Positions 33,341 through 41,588 are shown, counted from the first letter of the stretch. The stretch is 64,000 nucleotides of DNA from SEAL01 sp032153715 (GCA_032153715.1 JALDYR010000003.1:1-64000), one strand, 5' to 3'. The notes: generated by a model not told the origin, from the letters alone. Numbers and translations: made by a program.

Positions 33341-34426
33341 CTATGCTGCGGGCGTATGAGAGGGTGTTTTTTGAAAGACGGGATTTAGTTCGGCTGCTGC
33401 AAGTCGCATCGCTGTTCCGCCGCATTTGATAATGTTTGGCTGTGAGCGGATGACCTCGGAGATGGTCTGTACGCGTCCATACCAGTCGGTGTTTGAACCT
33501 TCACCTACGCAGCTGGCGTGGCCGCCGCCGGCAACGTTTTCAATGATAAAGTTTGTTTTATTGGCGAGTAGTTTTTTCCAGCGCCTAGCCTGGCTGATGA
33601 TGTCGCCTTCATAGGCAATGGCGTAGCCAAACGTGTCGTCTGGCATCGCGCTCGCGTGCCTGCCCGTTGCCCCGCTAAGTAAGCCTGGGATTTCTTGTAT
33701 CTGACGGATTTGATCAAGAAGTTTCCAATCAATTGTGCGTGGATAGTGAAATAACGCCCTTAGAGGGATCGCGCCAAGTGACCGTACAGTGCTAAATTCA
33801 TTCTTTGGGAGGTCAATAAAATCGGCAAGGTCGGTTTCGGGGTCGAGGCCATGCGGAAAACACGCTACGATATGGTCGCTGTAGACTGGCGAAGTGTTAT
33901 AAAGCGGCGCCAAGTCGACGACGCCATATCCAATCATTGCTGCGCGCGAAACGCCATGGGAGGTAAAGTGGTTCGGATTGAAGTCATACTGCGCCGCTAG
34001 CTCCTGATGAATCGCAAGTCCACTATGGGCGTTATTCGTCAAGGTTCCAATATAGCCAAGGTTTTGAGGGACGCTAACGATAGTTGTAGCGAAGCCTTGC
34101 CGCGCAAGTCGGCGCTGGCGGCGTTCGTTCATGCCGCGCTCATTGGTTGTCCAAGCAGTCGTTTCAATATTGGCAATGTTCTGCACTTCGTTCATCGCTT
34201 TTTCCGAAGGCCGCATGGTAGAAGCTTTGTAGATGGTGCCGTCGTCCATTGTGAATATGCGTTGATCAAGTCTGATGCCCTCGTCGCGATCGTAATTACG
34301 ATCTGACGAGACGACCTTGATTTTGTCGACTTCTCGAAGTGCAAAAGTTTCCGACAAAAAAACCTCACTGTCGTCGTGAGGGGCGATAAAAAGCTTTGGT
34401 GGGTGCATTTCAAATGCGTGACTCAT
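33341..34426 (-). CDS. Uncharacterised protein with alpha/beta-hydrolase-like features
   Basis: 361 residues, no signal peptide. TSHGVSRAAMIGYG resembles a GxSxx nucleophile elbow, and VAGGGHASCVGEG near the C-terminus could supply a His; DTFGYAIAYEGDII lies between. These hint at an alpha/beta hydrolase, but the elbow is not canonical and the family is not recognised. A TAGGAG lies 13 nt before the ATG, a long spacing. It is upstream of, and on the same strand as, the 131-aa gene. Confidence 0.55.
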   Translation of the reverse strand: MSHAFEMHPPKLFIAPHDDSEVFLSETFALREVDKIKVVSSDRNYDRDEGIRLDQRIFTMDDGTIYKASTMRPSEKAMNEVQNIANIETTAWTTNERGMNERRQRRLARQGFATTIVSVPQNLGYIGTLTNNAHSGLAIHQELAAQYDFNPNHFTSHGVSRAAMIGYGVVDLAPLYNTSPVYSDHIVACFPHGLDPETDLADFIDLPKNEFSTVRSLGAIPLRALFHYPRTIDWKLLDQIRQIQEIPGLLSGATGRHASAMPDDTFGYAIAYEGDIISQARRWKKLLANKTNFIIENVAGGGHASCVGEGSNTDWYGRVQTISEVIRSQPNIIKCGGTAMRLAAAELNPVFQKTPSHTPAA

Positions 34427-34520
34427 TACAGGTCTAAAACTCCTAATAGTTGTGTACGAAGTATACTGCCGGCATGTGTGAAAGTAAATATGATTTTAGC
34501 GTGATTTTCACAAGGATTTT

Positions 34521-34555
34521 GCGACGGGTTCTTTCGGGGTGAAAGAACCCGTCGC
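34521..34555 (-). terminator. Strong terminator-like hairpin
   Basis: GCGACGGGTTCTTTC pairs perfectly with GAAAGAACCCGTCGC (15 bp, 5-nt loop). It lies downstream of the Thr-rich secreted protein gene; the T-tract is poor. Confidence 0.75.
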
Positions 34556-34573
34556 ATGACGCGATGAGAGGGG

Positions 34574-35242
34574 TTAGCCGTCGCAGAAAACGACGTACTT
34601 GACCGACTCGCCGAGGCTGATGTCAAAGTTCATGTACTGGCCCGCTGCCGTGCCGACCAAGTTGCCGGTAAGCCCTGTCGAGTAGCCATAGAAATCATTT
34701 GCCTCTGTGGTGACGAGGACGACATCCTTGAATAGGAAGCCTCCTTGATCAGGAGCTTTTGAAAACTCCAGTGCGGGACTATTATTTCCTCCTGACGGTT
34801 TCAGTTTGACGGCCATGCCGTACGCGGTTGACGACTCACCCATTTTTAACTCTACTCCGCCACACTTCCTCTGTCCGCCTGCCGTAATCGTGGCTCGGGC
34901 ATAAGTGGGTGCAGGAGTTGTCGTTGTAGGTTTGATGGTTGTTGTCGTCGCTACGACCGTTGTCGTCGTGGTCGGAGCCGTTGTCGTTGTTGTCCTTGGA
35001 ACTGTTGTCGTCGGCCGAGCTACGGTTGTAGTTGGCCGTACGATAGTAGTTGTCGTGCGCGGCATAAATGTTGTCGTATGAAAGATTCTGGTTGTTGACG
35101 CTGTAACGCTTTCGCAGGTCTTTACTACGTCTTCGTTACATGGCGCTTCGACGCTGTCTTCCAATGATGCGACAACTGCAATACCTGCAACTGCAACTAC
35201 GATCGCGGCCGCAAGGACTCCTAGTCGGGTGTTTTGATTCAT
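34574..35242 (-). CDS. Secreted or anchored Thr-rich protein
   Basis: 222 residues: an N-terminal hydrophobic helix (about 8-26), then a linker of about 65 residues made of TTTT, RPTTT and APTTT repeats, then a C-terminal domain of about 105 residues with two Cys (RKCGGVEL and VVFCDG). The linker resembles mucin-like, glycosylatable stalks, so the C-terminal domain is probably held away from the cell. The domain family is not recognised. The coding strand of the linker is visibly repetitive (34905-35080). Confidence 0.7.
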   Translation of the reverse strand: MNQNTRLGVLAAAIVVAVAGIAVVASLEDSVEAPCNEDVVKTCESVTASTTRIFHTTTFMPRTTTTIVRPTTTVARPTTTVPRTTTTTAPTTTTTVVATTTTIKPTTTTPAPTYARATITAGGQRKCGGVELKMGESSTAYGMAVKLKPSGGNNSPALEFSKAPDQGGFLFKDVVLVTTEANDFYGYSTGLTGNLVGTAAGQYMNFDISLGESVKYVVFCDG

Positions 35243-35329
35243 TAGATCAACCCCTTTGTTAACGTGCGCGCACCTCTTGCGTCACGTCATTATTACAGCA
35301 TATTTTTTACATAAAGTCTATAAAATTGA

Positions 35330-35384
35330 AAACCCCACTCTCTAGCTCGAGCGAGTGGGGTTTTCTTCGCGAGCGGGTGTGGGG
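35330..35384 (-). terminator. Terminator module B
   Basis: Read leftwards: stop TAA, then CCCCACACCCGCTCGCGA, then CCCCACTC-GCTCGAGCTAGA-GAGTGGGG and TTTTC. It is similar to modules A (32264) and C (38143) in stem, loop and the upstream CCCC(G/A)CAC copy. Confidence 0.88.
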
Positions 35385-35858
35385 TTAATTGAGGTTGAGG
35401 GCGGCGGCGACCGCATCACCGTCAAGATAGTCGTCTTTACGGACGGCTCGACGAATATTGTCTACTTCATGGAGAGAATGCTTGAGTAGCTCAATATATG
35501 TCATCCTGAGTGATTCTGCGAACGACAATTCGAACATTACCTGGTAGTGTTCTCTCTTCTGGGAGATGAAGGCATCTAATACATCCTCTCTCTCGACTAT
35601 TAATCGCTCTAGACAGCTGACTGCATCGGTCGTTTTGGTGCTCATAAGTTGATCGAGCGCCGAATGCAAAATCTGATCATTGATCGATTCATCTATACTC
35701 AGGTCGAGTAGTGTTTGTGTGGCAAATCGCATGAGCCGATGCCAGTGTCGTGGATGGCCGGCTGGCGTGATGGCAATCATCGTCCGTTGCCTGATTGACG
35801 TTGTCTCACCTAGCCGCGCTAGAGCGTTGCGTAGGTCAAGATAGGTACTCTTTTTCAC
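35385..35858 (-). CDS. Hypothetical helical protein, 157 aa
   Basis: Soluble, largely alpha-helical (LRNALARLGETTSIRQ, LMRFATQTLLDLSID, RMTYIELLKHSLHEV). No family is recognised. The start is GTG at 35858 with AAAGGG 5 nt upstream. It ends in terminator module B. Confidence 0.6.
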   Translation of the reverse strand: MKKSTYLDLRNALARLGETTSIRQRTMIAITPAGHPRHWHRLMRFATQTLLDLSIDESINDQILHSALDQLMSTKTTDAVSCLERLIVEREDVLDAFISQKREHYQVMFELSFAESLRMTYIELLKHSLHEVDNIRRAVRKDDYLDGDAVAAALNLN

Positions 35859-35958
35859 GATGTGCCCTTTCGAACGAGTGAAGTAGTCTGCAAATTATGG
35901 CATAAGTACGAGTGTTTGTCCACAATTTTTAAGGAAACGTGGTATAATACACCTAACT

Positions 35959-36447
35959 ATGAACGAAGATATCTACGACGACCTTGCCCTAGAACGAATT
36001 GCAAAAGAGCGATTTGGGCTGAGTGTCGATATCGATCAAGTAATCGTGCGGCAAATTCCCGTCAGTCACACTGGCGAAGCGACAGTTTTTTTGACAGCTA
36101 AAAAGCAGCTATTTGTTTACATTACGGCGCACTCAAAGCTTGTGCTTGGTGATATCAAAAAGATTGTGACGCGCATGGGATTGAGGGCGGAGATCTATTT
36201 GCCGCCAAAGGGCGAAGTTGATTATTTCGACGAAGTTGGTCGTCAAAAGTTTCGCGACGTATTTCCTGGTCGTAGCAATCCGACAGCAGAGGATATTATT
36301 TTTTATCGTACGCTTGCGTCGTACAACCCTGCCCTTGTGCAGATTCACGAAGTCAAAGACGGTGAAATTAAAAAGTTTGACACCGATTCCAGTAGCGGCT
36401 GGCGTACGGCCACACGTTTTGCCTATCGCCGCATCAAGACCAGCTAA
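35959..36447 (+). CDS. Conserved-looking hypothetical protein, 162 aa
   Basis: Soluble mixed alpha/beta protein: VIVRQIPVSHTGEATVFL, LFVYITAHSKLVLGDIKKI, AEIYLPPKGEVDYFDEVG and GRSNPTAEDIIFYRTLASY. No family is recognised. TATAAT at 35943-35948 lies 10 nt before the ATG with no Shine-Dalgarno, the leaderless pattern. It is convergent with the anchored 153-aa gene through a shared hairpin. Confidence 0.65.
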   Translation: MNEDIYDDLALERIAKERFGLSVDIDQVIVRQIPVSHTGEATVFLTAKKQLFVYITAHSKLVLGDIKKIVTRMGLRAEIYLPPKGEVDYFDEVGRQKFRDVFPGRSNPTAEDIIFYRTLASYNPALVQIHEVKDGEIKKFDTDSSSGWRTATRFAYRRIKTS

Positions 36448-36492
36448 AAAATAAGGGCGCCACCATCCGTTGAAGGATGTTGACGCCAGGTG
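36448..36492. terminator. Bidirectional hairpin terminator
   Basis: GGCGCCACCATCC pairs with GGATGTTGACGCC around GTTGAA (12 of 13 positions); leftwards it is followed by TTATTTTTTA. Confidence 0.75.
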
Positions 36493-36498
36493 GGCATG

Positions 36499-36960
36499 CT
36501 AGCAGTGTGCGAAGCGAGGGTCTGTTGCGATCAGGTCGGCGACGTCTGGCAGCTGTTCTAGCGAATCAAGATATATGCTGGCGTACTGATCTGCCGGGTT
36601 GTCTGGCCTTGCAGTAATGACATAGGCTATTGGTGGACTATAACGATTGTGTGTGTAAGTGCCTTCGCACCTTCCGATCGCGATCGGGAAGCTGCTATGG
36701 GACGCTGTCGTGAATCCACATGTCCCGTCGGGTACATAGCCGTGCTCTCGTAGCGTAACCTCCGTATCTCTGTTCATGACGCCAATATGATCCACATCGA
36801 CACCGGGCATCTCGGCTGCACAGCTTTTTTCTCCTTCGGTAGGCTCACCGGCGAGAAATGCAAGAACGAGGATGAATATAGTCGACAAGACTACCGCTGT
36901 GACGACAATGATCGTCGCCGCCAATAAAACGCGCTTCCCCCACTTTTTTAAGTTGCCCAT
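36499..36960 (-). CDS. Membrane-anchored extracellular protein, 153 aa
   Basis: A basic start (MGNLKKWGKRV), one strong transmembrane helix (about 11-36), then an extracellular domain with four Cys (EKSCAAE, GTCGFT, GRCEGTY, FAHC), which could give two disulfides. No family is recognised. Monocistronic, ending in the shared hairpin. Confidence 0.65.
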   Translation of the reverse strand: MGNLKKWGKRVLLAATIIVVTAVVLSTIFILVLAFLAGEPTEGEKSCAAEMPGVDVDHIGVMNRDTEVTLREHGYVPDGTCGFTTASHSSFPIAIGRCEGTYTHNRYSPPIAYVITARPDNPADQYASIYLDSLEQLPDVADLIATDPRFAHC

Positions 36961-37011
36961 GCAAGAACTATACTATTTATTTGATGGAATGATAAGTATA
37001 TCGCATAAAGG

Positions 37012-37044
37012 AAAATCCCGCGCTTCGATTAGCGCGGGATTTAT
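37012..37044 (-). terminator. Terminator of the prepilin-like operon
   Basis: AAATCCCGCGC pairs with GCGCGGGATTT around TTCGATTA, downstream of the prepilin-like gene. Confidence 0.85.
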
Positions 37045-37060
37045 CGGGCTGGTTTGATAT

Positions 37061-37342
37061 CTAGAATCCGTCAACGGCTTCATCAAATGAATCTGTGTCG
37101 CTGTCGTCAATAGCTACTTCATCGAGCTGCGCTGTAACGGTATCGAGATCCTTGGTTGACTCTACTTTGACAGGTGCTGCTTCGTCGCTTGTCGACTGTG
37201 CTGTGCTGGCGTTTGCATCGGCCTTCGGTTGCTTCGAGCTAAAGCTGTTATATGCCACATATCCGAGTCCACCGATAGTTGCAATGACGGCAATGACAAT
37301 AATAACTTCAATGGGTGAAAATCCTCGGCTCATTGCTCTCAT
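37061..37342 (-). CDS. Type IV prepilin-like protein, 93 aa
   Basis: The N-terminus MSRGFSPIEVIIVIAVIA is a class III signal: a short basic leader, the prepilin peptidase site G|F and Glu at +5, followed by the hydrophobic pilin helix. The mature part is short, acidic and low-complexity (Ser/Asp/Ala/Thr), so it may be a minor pilin or pseudopilin, not a fibre subunit. AGGAGA lies 7 nt before the first ATG, and its start overlaps the stop of the upstream coiled-coil gene (ATGA), indicating translational coupling. Confidence 0.82.
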   Translation of the reverse strand: MRAMSRGFSPIEVIIVIAVIATIGGLGYVAYNSFSSKQPKADANASTAQSTSDEAAPVKVESTKDLDTVTAQLDEVAIDDSDTDSFDEAVDGF

Positions 37343-38061
37343 GACTGTTCTCCTGTTTGAGTTGTCGATGTTTTTGCTTCGCTTGCTTTAGCAGTAGATT
37401 TGACGGCCTTGACGAGTTCTTTGACTGCTTCACGGTAGGCCTTCATCGCTGCGATACTAGCAGAGCGCTTGTCTTTGAAGGTCTGTAGTTCGGTTTTTGG
37501 CTGATCAGATCCACATGAAAATGTCGGGACTGATTTTTGGTCATTCATGCTGGCTTCGGCTGCTGCTTTGGTCGAGGTAACGGTCGCGAGGAGCGTGCTG
37601 TAGTTTTCAACGGTCAAGTTCTTTTTCGTGTAAAAAGCTTGGGCTGCTTCGGAAACTTTGGTGATACGGTCAAACGCGCTTTGACGGCGAGTATCCATCT
37701 TGTTCATGATGGTGTTGATCTGGCCCTCGCGCTTGTCGCAGACTTTGCGCTTGGTGTCGTCGAGCTTCTTTTCGGCAGATGCTTTTCTCTCTGCGGCTTT
37801 TTGTTGAGCTTGTTCGCGTGCGCGCTTGATTTCGGCTTCGGCAGCGGCTCGTTTTTGTTTTGCAAGCTCCTCAGCCTTCTTTAGCTGGGTTGCTCTTTCG
37901 GTACTTTCAGTTGTCTTTGAGGTGATTTGTGATTGCTCACCTGACGTGCGACCGCTGGTGCTGCCGGTGTTTTCTTCGGCATGGGCGACGACTGGGACGG
38001 CGAGCGAAACGATTGCTGTAGCGATGATTGTTGTTTGTTTGATGTTGAGTTTTAGTTTCAT
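37339..38061 (-). CDS. Secreted coiled-coil protein coupled to the prepilin-like gene
   Basis: 240 residues with a cleavable signal (ATAIVSLAVPVVAHA, cut before EEN). Residues 50-110 form an Ala/Lys/Glu/Arg-rich coiled coil (AAAEAEIKRAREQAQQK), followed by a helical region with two Cys (KVCDKR and FSCGSD). The stop overlaps the start of the prepilin-like gene. The pairing suggests an accessory role at a pilus or cell surface; the family is not recognised. Confidence 0.72.
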   Translation of the reverse strand: MKLKLNIKQTTIIATAIVSLAVPVVAHAEENTGSTSGRTSGEQSQITSKTTESTERATQLKKAEELAKQKRAAAEAEIKRAREQAQQKAAERKASAEKKLDDTKRKVCDKREGQINTIMNKMDTRRQSAFDRITKVSEAAQAFYTKKNLTVENYSTLLATVTSTKAAAEASMNDQKSVPTFSCGSDQPKTELQTFKDKRSASIAAMKAYREAVKELVKAVKSTAKASEAKTSTTQTGEQS

Positions 38062-38142
38062 CTTTTTTCTTGTTTAAAGTGCTGTTGTTTTAAAGATACA
38101 CCACGCGTATAAAGTGCGCAATATGTGACCATAATAAAGCGA

Positions 38143-38198
38143 AAACCCCGCCACTCTAACTCGAGCGAGCGGGGGTTCTCGCGAGTATGGGTGCGGGG
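38143..38198 (-). terminator. Terminator module C
   Basis: Read leftwards: stop TAA, CCCCGCACCCATACTCGCGA, then CCCCCGCTC-GCTCGAGTTAGA-GTGGCGGGG and TTTTC. Closest to module B. Confidence 0.88.
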
Positions 38199-38609
38199 TT
38201 AAATATGATACAGCTCGACTAACCCAACCGAATAAATAACCTTACGGGTTGGGGGTATTTTTGGGAGGAGGTCGCTACTGATGTCGCGCATCACTGCGTC
38301 GCTTGCAATACTGTGCGCGGTTGATTCTGTAATGTATACGACGATTTCACGGCCCTTCTTGTGGATGAACGATTCATCGCCGCCGAGAGCTCGATAAAAA
38401 TCAGCGGATTGCTCGGCGTTGAGGCCAAAACGGACATCGATCGGATTGTTCGTGTAGTCGTAGACGGTAACGTCCTTTTCTGTAACTTTTTGCGACAGAA
38501 AAACCTCGCCGCCAAACTGCTTGGTCGAGGCTTCCTCTTGAGTACATCCTCCGAGCATTATGAGTGCGACGAGAACGATAGTAAGCTGCACAGATCTGCG
38601 AAGGTGCAT
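38199..38609 (-). CDS. Putative lipoprotein, 136 aa
   Basis: MHLRRSVQL, a hydrophobic stretch and a lipobox LGGC at about residue 22 give a type II signal, so a lipid-anchored surface protein. The mature part contains VFLSQKVTEKDVTVYDY and YRALGGDESFIHKKGREIVV. No family is recognised. The ATG at 38609 follows AGGAGAGG at good spacing; the frame is open 16 codons further upstream. It ends in terminator module C. Confidence 0.7.
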   Translation of the reverse strand: MHLRRSVQLTIVLVALIMLGGCTQEEASTKQFGGEVFLSQKVTEKDVTVYDYTNNPIDVRFGLNAEQSADFYRALGGDESFIHKKGREIVVYITESTAHSIASDAVMRDISSDLLPKIPPTRKVIYSVGLVELYHI

Positions 38610-38693
38610 TGCATACCTCTCCTGGTGCGATGGCTGCGAACAAGTTAAATATAACAACTGTATGTGTAGCTGTCAAAAATATTGCTTCAAATA

Positions 38694-38772
38694 AAAAAGC
38701 TACGGTGCTGGGCGAGTTTCCTCGCCCAGCTTCTCATCCGGCTATTTAGCTAGATGATGGCAGCCGTAGGTC
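38694..38772 (-). terminator. Large hairpin terminator of the 34-aa gene
   Basis: Inner GCTGGGCGAG/CTCGCCCAGC stem with an outer CTACGG/CCGTAG stem, followed leftwards by TTTTTTAT. Confidence 0.75.
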
Positions 38773-38790
38773 TGCCGGTGAAATGAGTGG

Positions 38791-38895
38791 TTATTTGTAC
38801 TGCCGATGAAGACTGTATCCGAGGCATGCTGTCGGCCCGCCGAATGCGATAGCGCAAAAGAAGGACATGAACGCGAATGCGAGCGGATGAGGCAT
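38791..38895 (-). CDS. Candidate 34-aa single-span membrane peptide
   Basis: The frame starts MPHPLAFAFMSFFCAI and ends GYSLHRQYK before TAA; residues 5-26 are hydrophobic. AGAGAAGAG lies about 10 nt before the ATG, a TATGAT box lies further upstream and a large terminator hairpin directly follows, so it has the layout of a real small gene. Whether it is translated cannot be shown from sequence alone. Confidence 0.45.
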   Translation of the reverse strand: MPHPLAFAFMSFFCAIAFGGPTACLGYSLHRQYK

Positions 38896-38999
38896 TGTAA
38901 AACACTCTTCTCTACTGCTCTCTCGTTGTGAGAGACGCAAGACGTATCATAGCCCTATTTAATAGACATGTCAATGATTTTATGGCTTAAAATAAAAGA

Positions 39000-40301
39000 T
39001 TATTTTTTATCAAGCACAACCAGGTGTTCAATATGTGGTGTGCGCGGGAAGAAGTTGTAGCCGCGGTGATGGCGGATGCCATATTTGTCTGCCAGACGAG
39101 CGACGTCGCGAGCCTGCGTAACAGGGTTGCATGATAGATAGATGATGCGTTCAGGCGCTGTTTCGAGCAGCTTGTTGACGACGTCTTCATGTAGACCAGC
39201 GCGTGGCGGATCGAGGATGATCGTGCTGTCGCCGGTGATGTGTTCGAGTGCGGTCTCGCTCGGTGCGAGGATAGCCTTGGCAGTTTTTTCGCGCTCCATC
39301 GCGGTGATGTTTCGTTCCATTTCGCGAACAGCATGCTCGTTGATTTCAACCATAGTGACGTTATCGCCGCCAATGGTCAGGCCGATTGATCCAACGCCGC
39401 TGTAGAGGTCGACAGTTGGCTTGCCCGATTCCACCCATTCTTTCATATCGAGAAGTGCTTGCTCGTAGACTGGAATATTGATCTGGAAGAAGCCCTCGAC
39501 CGCGTACGTGAACGGAACGTCCAGAATGGTATCAGTGAGCGTTGTTTGACCCCAGGCCTGTAGGCGCTTCGTAATGACGCTTGCAGGGCTTTTTGGGTTG
39601 CTAAAGATTAGTTCAAAGCCGGCAATCTGTAGATCATTGAGCTCTTGCTCTGTAAAGGCGTCAAACATTTCGTCTTTGACGTATAGTTGTGCGGCGACAT
39701 TCCCCTGCTGATCGTAGCGGACGATGACTGTTTTGAGGTTAAAGGCTTGGATATCGCGGTTGCGAAGCGTGTCGCGGATAGCATGCGCCGCAGTGTTAAT
39801 CGCTGGATGTGCCAGGCTGGTCCCATCGACCGGAATCTTGCCGTGAGTGCCGCGGCGAAAGAATGCGAGGTCTAGCTGACCGACTTCTTTGTCCCACCAA
39901 AAACTAAATTCGATTTTATTGCGGTATGCGTATTCGCGACCATCAGTATATACTTCGATTGTTGACGGCAACACGATATCATGCAGTTCGAACGCTTCTT
40001 CGATGAGCGCTGACTTGTAGTGCTGCTCGGCGTCGCTGGTCATAATTTGCCATGGACTCGTCGATAGATAGCTACCCTCGTCTTTTGGTTCGACGCGTTC
40101 GCTGCTTGGTTCGATCACTTCTGTGACGACGCCTTCAACAAAGCTCGACTTCTTTTTAGTTAGCTGGACATTTACTTTTTCGCCAGGCAGACCACCCCAA
40201 GCGAATAATTTTTTGCCATAATCAAGGCTGCCGAGGGTTTGACCGCCGCCGACGATTTTGTCGAGGGTAACCTCAACGATAGGAAGAACTTTTTTACTCA
40301 T
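39000..40301 (-). CDS. 23S rRNA (uracil-5-)-methyltransferase, RlmD/RumA family
   Basis: 433 residues. An N-terminal TRAM-like RNA-binding domain (LDKIVGGGQTLGSLDYGK) is followed by a SAM-binding methyltransferase domain: VDLYSGVGSIGLTIG (motif I), TIILDPPRAGL (motif IV) and IIYLSCNPVTQARD, in which Cys is the catalytic nucleophile. It methylates C5 of uridine in 23S rRNA or tRNA (RlmD, RlmC and TrmA are alike). The N-terminal FeS Cys set is not evident. The ATG at 40301 has TAAGAT 6 nt upstream. Confidence 0.9.
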   Translation of the reverse strand: MSKKVLPIVEVTLDKIVGGGQTLGSLDYGKKLFAWGGLPGEKVNVQLTKKKSSFVEGVVTEVIEPSSERVEPKDEGSYLSTSPWQIMTSDAEQHYKSALIEEAFELHDIVLPSTIEVYTDGREYAYRNKIEFSFWWDKEVGQLDLAFFRRGTHGKIPVDGTSLAHPAINTAAHAIRDTLRNRDIQAFNLKTVIVRYDQQGNVAAQLYVKDEMFDAFTEQELNDLQIAGFELIFSNPKSPASVITKRLQAWGQTTLTDTILDVPFTYAVEGFFQINIPVYEQALLDMKEWVESGKPTVDLYSGVGSIGLTIGGDNVTMVEINEHAVREMERNITAMEREKTAKAILAPSETALEHITGDSTIILDPPRAGLHEDVVNKLLETAPERIIYLSCNPVTQARDVARLADKYGIRHHRGYNFFPRTPHIEHLVVLDKK

Positions 40302-40333
40302 CACTTTATCTTAACATTAATACACGACATCTG

Positions 40334-40888
40334 TCACATCCGAGGTAGTCGTGTGTCTACGGAGGAGGTTTCAAGATGTGTCCAGAACTCGGCATCATTC
40401 GCAGCCTTATTGATGCAACCAATAAGGTCAGTACTTGATAGTGTCGCAGAGGAATCTGCAATAGTCGCAAGGTTTTTATATGCTAGATTTGCGTAAAAAG
40501 GAGCCGCTTCTTCGCGACAGACTTCTAGTACGATTCCGCCAATGCGATTTGCCGGATCTTTTTCGCAAAGTTCATCGAGGGCGATAATATGACGACCGCG
40601 GAACTTGTCCGGCTTTAGCTCAAGGGCGGCAATTGCATTGTTCATCGCGATACTCGTGCCAGGTGAAGAACATTGGTCGAGGGTTTTAAGAAAGACTTCT
40701 CTGTCATCACGAATCAAGGAGGAGAGATTCATCACTTCTTTGTTGATAGGGAGATCGTATTCTTTTAGTGTGAAATTTTCTGCGAGAATTTGCATAGTCG
40801 CATATTTTGACATGTAACGACATATTTTAAGATGATCTTCTCTGACTAAGCGATCTGATTCGTGCGAGTATGGCGACATAATGCACAT
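40334..40888 (-). CDS. Hypothetical protein, 184 aa
   Basis: Soluble, helical protein with LIRDDREVFLKTLDQCS, ALDELCEKDPANRIGGIV and PFYANLAYKNLATIADS. Six Cys are scattered without a metal-binding spacing. No family is recognised. GGAG lies 9 nt before the ATG. It is on the same strand as the 174-aa membrane protein gene. Confidence 0.6.
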   Translation of the reverse strand: MCIMSPYSHESDRLVREDHLKICRYMSKYATMQILAENFTLKEYDLPINKEVMNLSSLIRDDREVFLKTLDQCSSPGTSIAMNNAIAALELKPDKFRGRHIIALDELCEKDPANRIGGIVLEVCREEAAPFYANLAYKNLATIADSSATLSSTDLIGCINKAANDAEFWTHLETSSVDTRLPRM

Positions 40889-40933
40889 ATAGTAGCGCTC
40901 CGTGGTGCGATGTGCAATCGTTAGCGGTATATG

Positions 40934-41458
40934 CTATTCGCCGATAGCGAGTTTCAGGGCAATCACCCCAATTCCGAGCGACATTTCTAGCATGCTGACA
41001 CTGAACAATCGCCACTTGTTACTGTAGATTTTTAGCCCAGCGGTAAACGACAGAAAGAAGAGTGATAGTAGCAGTACGATCATCGCAATCAGCAAGGCGG
41101 TTTGGAGGGTATATAGTCCGGTCAGGCTGATGAGGACGATAATGATTGGCATGAGGGCTGGCGCAAGTAAGCCAGAGCTCGTAAAGACAATGCGTCGGTA
41201 TTCTTTGCTATCTACCCTCTCGCCATGGACTGCCCTGTATGACATACGAGCAGAAATAAGTGTGGCCAGCCACAAGGCGACAACTGCCCCGGCAATGGCG
41301 AGGACGGTGCCACGAACGCTATGGTGAGCGGCGGTTTGCCAGTGTGCGGCAATAACTGCTAAGAGGGTGATCGTCGCGTAGATGCGTTCTTTCATGTTTT
41401 CTGCGACATGTTCGCGCATGGTTGGTGTCAGGTCGTCTAATCGAGATTCTTTATTCAT
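40934..41458 (-). CDS. Four-helix membrane protein, 174 aa
   Basis: A cytoplasmic N-terminus (MNKESRLDDLTPTMREH) precedes four to five hydrophobic segments in two pairs (about 25-45, 50-70, 95-120 and 120-140) and a final hydrophobic end. The frame is open 33 codons further upstream, but TAGAAT at 41467-41472 is 8 nt from this ATG (leaderless pattern) and the extra part is not protein-like. No family is recognised. Confidence 0.65.
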   Translation of the reverse strand: MNKESRLDDLTPTMREHVAENMKERIYATITLLAVIAAHWQTAAHHSVRGTVLAIAGAVVALWLATLISARMSYRAVHGERVDSKEYRRIVFTSSGLLAPALMPIIIVLISLTGLYTLQTALLIAMIVLLLSLFFLSFTAGLKIYSNKWRLFSVSMLEMSLGIGVIALKLAIGE

Positions 41459-41520
41459 CACTAGGCATTCTACCCTACTTTGCCTGAATGCGACATGAAA
41501 CGCTATATAATTTAATAATA

Positions 41521-41549
41521 TTGACTTTATATAAAATATATGGTAATAT
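41521..41549 (+). promoter_or_regulatory. Promoter of the PE-PPE-like gene
   Basis: TTGACT, a 17-nt spacer and TAATAT; predicted leader of about 33 nt containing AAGG. Confidence 0.55.
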
Positions 41550-41588
41550 GGTATCAAATTAGTTTTTACGTAAGGTCGGATAATAATT

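Noticed and set aside
34905..35080. Tandem DNA repeat independent of genes
   Set aside because: The repetition is the coding sequence of the Thr-rich linker and stays in frame.
32264..38198. CRISPR array formed by the repeated CCCCGC/CTCGAG elements
   Set aside because: The copies are kilobases apart, follow stop codons and form terminators; there are no regular spacers and no cas genes.
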